This document shows positions 6,721 to 11,036 of a DNA stretch of 11,036 bases, piece after piece. Each line of letters starts with the position of its first letter. Position 1 is the stretch's first letter. Source of the DNA: an uncultured Rickettsiales bacterium (GTDB lineage Bacteria > Pseudomonadota > Alphaproteobacteria > Rickettsiales > UBA1997); the NCBI GenBank assembly GCA_934725005.1, contig CAKVBE010000020.1:1-11036 (forward strand). Direction: 5' to 3'. The notes beneath the pieces are model-generated. The model was not told the DNA's origin. It ran no database searches and saw only the letters and a program-made list of their open reading frames with translations. The translations under genes were made by a program, and so were the position numbers.

Positions 6721-7809
6721 ATGATTGATTTTATAAGTTTGATTTTATATTTGTTTATAGCATTTATCTCTACAGCTTTTTTTAGTGCATGTAAATCAAA
6801 AAATCAATGGATGAGATATATAGGTATAAGTTTGAGCATATTAATTCCATCAATTTTTGCAGGTATAAGATATAATGTTGGAACAGATTATCAAAACTAC
6901 TGGTGGACTTTTGAACAACTTGATCATGTTAGTTTTGAGTGGATACTTACGGATTCTAGTCATTTTAATATGGACAGAGGATTCTTGATTGTTAGTAAGA
7001 TATTTCGTTTGGGTTTTAACAGTAAATGTGTATTTGCTATTTGGGGGGCAATAATTCTTACCATATTTGTTCTTACTATATATAATCAGTACAGAGAATA
7101 TGACATAACTTTGATGTATCTTACATTTGTTTTGATGTATTATTACTCAAGCTTTAACATTCTTAGACAAATTCTTGCATTGGTTATAGTGTTTTATTCG
7201 CTAAAGTATGTGCGTTCTAATCAATTAATTAAATATTTAATTTTAGTATTAATAGCAACAACATTTCATTTTTCTGCTTTGCTAGTTTTGCCAATTTGGT
7301 TTTTATGGGATCATAAACTAAATAAAAGCATTAATCTTGTGAAAAAATGGATGATTTGTTTGGCTGCAATAATTGCTGTTGGAATGTGGCAAAGTATATT
7401 GAAATTATTGGCTAATTTTAATATATCAGTCATTCTAAAATATACAGGCTATTTTGAAAAAAATAATCATATGAATATGTCCTTTTTGATCAAAGTGGTA
7501 TTAACATTATTTTTTATCATATTGCAGACCAGATTTCAAAATAAAGATGATAAATTAGTTTTTTTAACTTCACTTTTTATACTAGGTACAATCATTGAGT
7601 ATACTGGATATTATTCTTCATTTGTAAAAAGATGCTCTATTTATTATGCTGTAAGTGAAATTGTTCTTTTTAGTGAGGTACCATTGTTTTTTACAAAATA
7701 TTCAAAACAATTATGTAGATTTTTGGTAGTACTGTTTATAGTTTTGTACTTTGCATTAAGTTCATTTGTTTTAAAGCAAGGGGAGTTAATACCTTTTCGA
7801 ATTTTCTGA
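6721..7809 (+). CDS. EpsG family polysaccharide polymerase (Wzy-like)
   Basis: A 362-residue integral membrane protein with about ten hydrophobic segments spread over its whole length. The diagnostic stretch is AGIRYNVGTDYQNYW (47-61) after the second helix, the R-x-x-x-GTDY-x-x-Y signature of the EpsG family. The segment FNILRQILALVIVFYSLKY, roughly in the middle, is the second family landmark (the LRQ region). Proteins of this family are thought to polymerise lipid-linked repeat units on the outer membrane face, filling the role of Wzy. ATAAGGA (6707-6713) is 7 nt upstream of the start. It lies between two GT2 genes and upstream of the flippase, the usual Wzx/Wzy grouping. It is strongly AT-rich, as polymerase genes in variable loci commonly are. 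The linkage formed cannot be predicted. Confidence 0.88.
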   Translation: MIDFISLILYLFIAFISTAFFSACKSKNQWMRYIGISLSILIPSIFAGIRYNVGTDYQNYWWTFEQLDHVSFEWILTDSSHFNMDRGFLIVSKIFRLGFNSKCVFAIWGAIILTIFVLTIYNQYREYDITLMYLTFVLMYYYSSFNILRQILALVIVFYSLKYVRSNQLIKYLILVLIATTFHFSALLVLPIWFLWDHKLNKSINLVKKWMICLAAIIAVGMWQSILKLLANFNISVILKYTGYFEKNNHMNMSFLIKVVLTLFFIILQTRFQNKDDKLVFLTSLFILGTIIEYTGYYSSFVKRCSIYYAVSEIVLFSEVPLFFTKYSKQLCRFLVVLFIVLYFALSSFVLKQGELIPFRIF

Positions 7810-7826
7810 TTAAGGAGTAAGCCTAC

Positions 7827-8735
7827 ATGAAAAAGTATCATAGAGGATTGGTAAGCGTAATAATTACAACTCACAACCGAAAAGAAATGCTAGTAAAAGC
7901 AATAGAAAGTGTTCTTGGTCAGACTTATAAAAAGTTAGAGTGTATTGTGGTTGATGACGCATCTACTGATGGAACGCGGGAGCATATTACTGAATATATC
8001 AATAATAAGCGGATTTTGTATTATTATATATCAGAAAATGAATCGAGAGGAGGAAACTATGCGAGAAATGTAGGATTAGAAAATGCTAGTGGGGATGTTG
8101 TTGCGTTTTTAGATGATGATGATGAATGGCTGTCAACCAAAATTGAAAAACAATTATTTAAATTAAGTGAAGAAAATCAATTTGTATATTGTGGAAGAAT
8201 TTTTGGAACGGGTATTGAATTTTATAAGCTATATGAAGAAGATATTAAAAATTGTAAATATAAGGAAGGGGACCTATCAAAAGAAGTTTTAGTACATGTT
8301 ATAGGGGTTACAAGTACGATAATGGTGAAACATCAATTGATAGATAAAGTTGGAAAATTTGACGAAAATTTGAAAGCTTGGCAAGAATATGACTTATGTA
8401 TTAGATTGTTGCAAAATACAAAAGCTGCAATAGTGAGAGAGGATCTTGTATTATATCGTATGCAAATAGATGATAAAAGTAGAAATACTAATAATATAGA
8501 TAAATGGATTGAGAGTACACAACTAATAGAAAAAAAATATAAAGAGTTATTTAAACAACTAGGACTAATGGATTGTTTGCGGCGTAAATTGTATAAATGC
8601 ATTGATGGATATAATAGGGCTAAGAATGCAAATAATGTTTTTTTAAAACGGAAATATTGGTTTTCAATTGTTTTAAATCCAGCAGTCGTGATGATTGCTG
8701 TAATAAAGAAATTATGTCCTAATGGTGGACTTTAA
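7827..8735 (+). CDS. GT2 family glycosyltransferase
   Basis: A 302-residue GT-A enzyme that adds a sugar to the growing repeat unit. VSVIITTHNRKE (9-20) is the first nucleotide-binding strand, VVDDASTDGT (41-50) the second, ARNVGLENASGD (79-90) precedes the metal site, and FLDDDDEW (94-101) holds the DXD-type motif. GVTSTIMVKH (160-169) and WQEYDLCIRL (185-194), the latter with the ED-like acidic catalytic region (E187, D189), complete a full-length domain. The C-terminal 100 residues are basic and end with a short hydrophobic patch that may touch the membrane. The ribosome site AAGGAG (7812-7817) is 9 nt before the ATG and overlaps nothing. It is 17 nt downstream of the polymerase and almost certainly in the same operon. 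It differs clearly from the GT2 at 5672, so it probably makes another linkage. Confidence 0.93.
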   Translation: MKKYHRGLVSVIITTHNRKEMLVKAIESVLGQTYKKLECIVVDDASTDGTREHITEYINNKRILYYYISENESRGGNYARNVGLENASGDVVAFLDDDDEWLSTKIEKQLFKLSEENQFVYCGRIFGTGIEFYKLYEEDIKNCKYKEGDLSKEVLVHVIGVTSTIMVKHQLIDKVGKFDENLKAWQEYDLCIRLLQNTKAAIVREDLVLYRMQIDDKSRNTNNIDKWIESTQLIEKKYKELFKQLGLMDCLRRKLYKCIDGYNRAKNANNVFLKRKYWFSIVLNPAVVMIAVIKKLCPNGGL

Positions 8736-8764
8736 AGTAGTGGTTTTAGAAAGTGATTTACAGT

Positions 8765-10192
8765 ATGTCGAATTTGAAAACAAATTTTATTTATAATTCT
8801 TTGTACCAATTGTTAATTATGTTTATTCCGTTACTTACAACGCCATATTTATCACGAGTATTGGGTTCTGGAGGTGTGGGAATTTATTCATATAATTTTT
8901 CTGTTGCAAATTATTTTATTCTTTTTATTATGTTAGGATTAAATAATTATGGAAATAGGGAAATTGCTAAGGCAAAAGATGATAAAAATAAATTGGCAAG
9001 TTCGTTTTGGAATATATATTTCATGCAATTTTTTTGTGGAGTCGTAATTAATATAATATATATTATATATTGCTTTACTGTTGCGAAAAATAAAAGTATT
9101 GCTTTGATAATGGAAATTTATGTGTTATCTGGAATATTAGATATAAATTGGTTCTTTTTTGGTATAGAAAAATTTAAATTGACAGTTATAAGAAATACAG
9201 TAATTAAGATTTTGGTAACATGTCTTATTTTTGTTTTTGTGAAGACTAATCAGGATGTATGGAAGTATTGCTTAATTATGTCATTTGGAATTTTAATAAG
9301 TCAAATTGTTATGTGGCGTTACTTAAAGCATGAAATCTGTTATGTTAAACCAACGTGGAAAGATGTGAAACGACATATTGTTCCAAATCTTTTTTTGTTT
9401 TTAACAGTTTTAGCAATAAGTCTATATAAAATTATGGACAAGATAATGTTGGGCATATTATCTTTTGACAGTCAGGTGGGATATTATGAATTATCAGAAA
9501 AGATTATAGCAATTCCAACAGCGTTGATTACATCACTTGGAACAGTGATGTTGCCAAGAATGAGCAATTTAGTTGCTAAAAAAGAAAATGAAAGTAGTTT
9601 GTTAAATAAAAGCATTATTTTAGCAATGTTCTTATCATCTTCAATGTGCTTTGGCATCATGTCTGTTGCGAAAGAATTTGTTCCCTTATTTTATGGAAAG
9701 GGATACCAAACATGTATATATTTGTATTTAATATTATTACCTAGTTGTGTTTTTTTGGCGTTTGCAAATGTGATAAGAACACAGTTTCTATTACCACATC
9801 AAATGGATAAAACATATGTTGTATCAACTTTTTTAGGCGCTGGGATTAATGTGTTTGCCAATTTACTATTTATTCCAAAGTGTGGAGCTATTGGAGCTGG
9901 AATTGGCACTTTGTTGGCCGAAATGACGGTTTGTTTGTATCAAAGTATAGCAGTAGCTCGCAATATTCCTATCTTAGGGTATGTAAAAGAAACAATTCCT
10001 TTTATAATTGCTGGAATTGGTATGTTTTTTATATTGTATCCTTTAAATATGTCATCTAATTTGTTTTTGGGAATTGTATATAAAGTTGTTTTGGGGATTG
10101 GTTTATATTTTATTTTTTTGACAATTGGGTTGGTGTTATTTAATCATACAATGTTAAAAAGGATTATAGATGCAATAAAAAATAAAATTTAA
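8765..10192 (+). CDS. Wzx-type oligosaccharide flippase
   Basis: A 475-residue polytopic membrane protein of the polysaccharide transporter (PST/MOP) group that flips undecaprenyl-linked repeat units to the outer face. It starts with NFIYNSLYQLL and continues with PLLTTPYLSRVLG (22-34), SGGVGIYSYNFSVANYF and GLNNYGNREIAKA, all characteristic of the RfbX/Wzx N-terminus. It has about 12-14 hydrophobic segments throughout, and PRMSNLVAK lies in the middle linker as in relatives. The ATG at 8765 is preferred because the family N-terminus begins there; an in-frame GTG at 8753 would add four residues. Neither has a strong Shine-Dalgarno site (AGAAAG nearby). It is the last recognisable biosynthesis gene, 29 nt after the GT2, and no clear terminator follows. 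Its AT content is among the highest in the window. Confidence 0.93.
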   Translation: MSNLKTNFIYNSLYQLLIMFIPLLTTPYLSRVLGSGGVGIYSYNFSVANYFILFIMLGLNNYGNREIAKAKDDKNKLASSFWNIYFMQFFCGVVINIIYIIYCFTVAKNKSIALIMEIYVLSGILDINWFFFGIEKFKLTVIRNTVIKILVTCLIFVFVKTNQDVWKYCLIMSFGILISQIVMWRYLKHEICYVKPTWKDVKRHIVPNLFLFLTVLAISLYKIMDKIMLGILSFDSQVGYYELSEKIIAIPTALITSLGTVMLPRMSNLVAKKENESSLLNKSIILAMFLSSSMCFGIMSVAKEFVPLFYGKGYQTCIYLYLILLPSCVFLAFANVIRTQFLLPHQMDKTYVVSTFLGAGINVFANLLFIPKCGAIGAGIGTLLAEMTVCLYQSIAVARNIPILGYVKETIPFIIAGIGMFFILYPLNMSSNLFLGIVYKVVLGIGLYFIFLTIGLVLFNHTMLKRIIDAIKNKI

Positions 10193-10200
10193 TCTAATCA

Positions 10201-10228
10201 TTGAAATGTTTGCGAGAATATATATAAT
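10201..10228 (+). promoter_or_regulatory. Candidate SigA-type promoter
   Basis: TTGAAA (10201-10206) and a perfect TATAAT (10223-10228) are separated by 16 bp. It begins 8 bp past the flippase stop and reads toward the regulator at 10526, giving an unusually long leader of nearly 300 nt if that is its target. It could instead serve the small ORF at 10286. Confidence 0.45.
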
Positions 10229-10285
10229 ATGCTTTAATGGGTTAGATATCTGTTTGTATTTTTGTGTAGAGGAAAAGTTTTGTTT

Positions 10286-10393
10286 ATGAAAGAAAAGTTG
10301 AGGGATTCTCGGGTTACTATTTACCATATATTTTTGTACATTGAAAAATTAAGATTTCTTAAATCGACTTGGACACGTTTCTTGACTGCATAG
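10286..10393 (+). CDS. Possible 35-residue basic small protein
   Basis: An ATG frame of 35 codons ending in TAG at 10391-10393. The peptide is rich in Lys and Arg with interspersed Ile, Leu, Phe and Tyr (it includes VTIYHIFLYIEKLRFLK) and resembles nothing I recognise. GAGGA (10269-10273) lies 12 nt upstream, a little far for an efficient ribosome site. The promoter-like pair at 10201-10228 is correctly placed. It may be a real small gene, the tail of a decayed transposase or integrase, or chance. Confidence 0.2.
   Translation: MKEKLRDSRVTIYHIFLYIEKLRFLKSTWTRFLTA
10353..10365. promoter_or_regulatory. Palindrome GATTT-CTT-AAATC, possible operator
   Basis: A perfect 5-bp inverted repeat with a 3-nt centre, sitting 16 bp upstream of the TTGACT hexamer at 10382. 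XRE-type regulators commonly bind such short palindromes near their own promoters, so autoregulation by the product of 10526 is possible. Position and symmetry are the only evidence. Confidence 0.25.
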
Positions 10394-10525
10394 AGTATTT
10401 GATGCGTAAATAGAGATAATAGTATGGAACATATGTTGTGAAACAGGCTTTTTATGGCTTGCACAGCGGCATTAAAGATGATAAGATGATATTAGAGATT
10501 TTTAATCTATGATAGGGGAAAGTCA

Positions 10526-10873
10526 ATGGGCGAGAAAAATAGAATATTTGGTTTTAATCTGAAGTATTATCTTTGGGAAAAGAAGATTGCCAGTTCGGAT
10601 TTTGCAGAAAATTTGGGGTATTCAATTGTTGATTTGTGGCGAATTGAGGACGCCCAGATTATATTGGATCGAAGAGAACGAGAAGAGATTGCGAATGCAT
10701 TGGATGTTTCGTTGGATGATATGTACAAAGAAAAATCGGAACATGATTATGAATTAGCTCAGTGTTTTGAATGTAGAGGACATTTTGAGAATGAGAATAA
10801 TAAAAAGAAAATATTAGATTTGTTTGACACATACTGTGATATACAGGAGATGTTGACAGATTCAAGAGTGTGA
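10526..10873 (+). CDS. Small XRE-family helix-turn-helix regulator
   Basis: A 115-residue DNA-binding protein. The HTH_3-type domain covers about residues 9-66: FNLKYYLWEKKI, then SSDFAENLGYSIVDLWRIED as the helix-turn-helix, and REREEIANALDVSLDDMY as the closing helices. The C-terminal third is acidic and contains C80-x-x-C83 (CFEC) and a predicted helix KKKILDLFDTYCDIQEML that may mediate dimerisation. AGGGGA (10514-10519) is 6 nt before the ATG. It is separated from the polysaccharide genes by 333 bp and followed by a terminator hairpin and another gene start at 10920. Small XRE proteins followed by an ImmA-like protease regulate integrative elements such as ICEBs1, so this may be an element-type regulator rather than a capsule regulator. 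The target is unknown. Confidence 0.85.
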   Translation: MGEKNRIFGFNLKYYLWEKKIASSDFAENLGYSIVDLWRIEDAQIILDRREREEIANALDVSLDDMYKEKSEHDYELAQCFECRGHFENENNKKKILDLFDTYCDIQEMLTDSRV

Positions 10874-10897
10874 CCATCTGAAAAGGATGGTCTTTTT
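10872..10897 (+). terminator. Rho-independent terminator after the XRE gene
   Basis: GACCATC (10872-10878) pairs with GATGGTC (10886-10892) around a 7-nt loop, followed by five T bases (10893-10897). The stem begins within the TGA stop codon (10871-10873), so a ribosome finishing the gene would cover the left arm. It lies before the next gene at 10920. Confidence 0.8.
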
Positions 10898-10919
10898 CCT
10901 ATATGGGGGAGATGATGTG

Positions 10920-11036
10920 ATGGTAGAACAAATTCAAAAGTTTATAGAAGAAAAACGGGATGAAGGAAAGATTATTAATTCAATCATAAGGGATGATGTA
11001 TTTAGTATTTTGGAGAAAGAATGTACGGTTTTATAC
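10920..11036 (+). CDS. Start of a gene, possibly an ImmA/IrrE-like peptidase (partial)
   Basis: An open frame of 39 codons that continues past the window end. It starts at ATG 10920 with GGGGGAG (10905-10911) 8 nt upstream; an in-frame GTG at 10917 is a possible alternative. The visible N-terminus is helical and charged (EQIQKFIEEKRDEGKIINSI), followed by VFSILEKECTVLY. That pattern resembles the region just before the metalloprotease domain in ImmA/IrrE (COG2856) proteins, which often follow an XRE regulator and cleave it. The HExxH zinc motif that would prove this lies outside the window, so the assignment rests on position and a short resemblance. Confidence 0.5.
   Translation, partial: MVEQIQKFIEEKRDEGKIINSIIRDDVFSILEKECTVLY

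Larger units (their letters stand above)
10193..10525. other. 333-bp non-coding region before the regulator
   Basis: No recognisable full-length gene. It holds a candidate promoter (10201-10228), a possible 35-codon ORF (10286-10393), a 13-nt palindrome (10353-10365), the second copy of the GGACAC/CTTGAC repeat (10371-10386) and a weaker promoter-like pair, TTGACT (10382-10387) with GTAAAT (10406-10411) at 18-bp spacing. A 24-codon GTG frame from 10438 matches nothing I know and is not called. Confidence 0.6.

Noticed and set aside
8753..8764. GTG at 8753 as the start of the flippase
   Set aside because: It adds only four residues, has no clear ribosome site, and the family N-terminus fits the ATG at 8765.
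9050..9075. AT-rich near-palindromic stretch in the flippase gene
   Set aside because: It lies within the coding region for a hydrophobic Ile/Tyr-rich helix and is explained by AT-rich codon use.
1..11036. CRISPR array, tRNA or rRNA genes
   Set aside because: No regularly spaced repeats and no recognisable tRNA or rRNA sequence were seen by eye on either strand.

Overview
The window is a polysaccharide (capsule or exopolysaccharide) biosynthesis locus from a low-GC Gram-positive bacterium, most likely a clostridial species of the Lachnospiraceae type. That placement is an inference from the AT-rich composition, purine-rich Shine-Dalgarno sites (AGGAG-like) and the gene content; no rRNA or other taxonomic marker is present. 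All supported genes lie on the + strand.

Layout. Positions 1-196 are non-coding and carry an extended -10 promoter. Then follow a DegT/StrS-family sugar aminotransferase (197-1501), a small membrane phosphoglycosyl transferase that would start the repeat unit (1515-2138), a fold-type III PLP decarboxylase-like enzyme (2135-3295), an ATP-grasp ligase (3313-4296) and a GT4 glycosyltransferase (4303-5406). A 265-bp non-coding gap with a possible promoter comes next. A second block holds a GT2 glycosyltransferase (5672-6679), an EpsG/Wzy-type polymerase (6721-7809), another GT2 (7827-8735) and a Wzx-type flippase (8765-10192). A 333-bp non-coding stretch follows, then a small XRE-type regulator (10526-10873) with a hairpin terminator on its stop codon, and the start of a gene that runs off the window (from 10920), possibly an ImmA/IrrE-like partner.

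How it works together. The order fits a Wzx/Wzy-dependent pathway. The aminotransferase makes an amino sugar nucleotide, the phosphoglycosyl transferase loads the first sugar phosphate onto undecaprenyl phosphate, three glycosyltransferases extend the unit, the flippase moves it across the membrane and the EpsG-like protein polymerises it. The sugar dehydratase, any acetyltransferase, and the chain-length and tyrosine-kinase genes are not in the window.

The least ordinary part is the adjacent decarboxylase and ATP-grasp pair. Together they suggest an amino-acid-derived decoration of the sugar, loosely recalling the BtrJ/BtrK pair of butirosin synthesis. The first two genes are visibly richer in GC than the rest, which fits a conserved head joined to a variable, probably transferred, serotype-specific block. 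The regulator pair at the right end resembles those of integrative elements and may mark a boundary.
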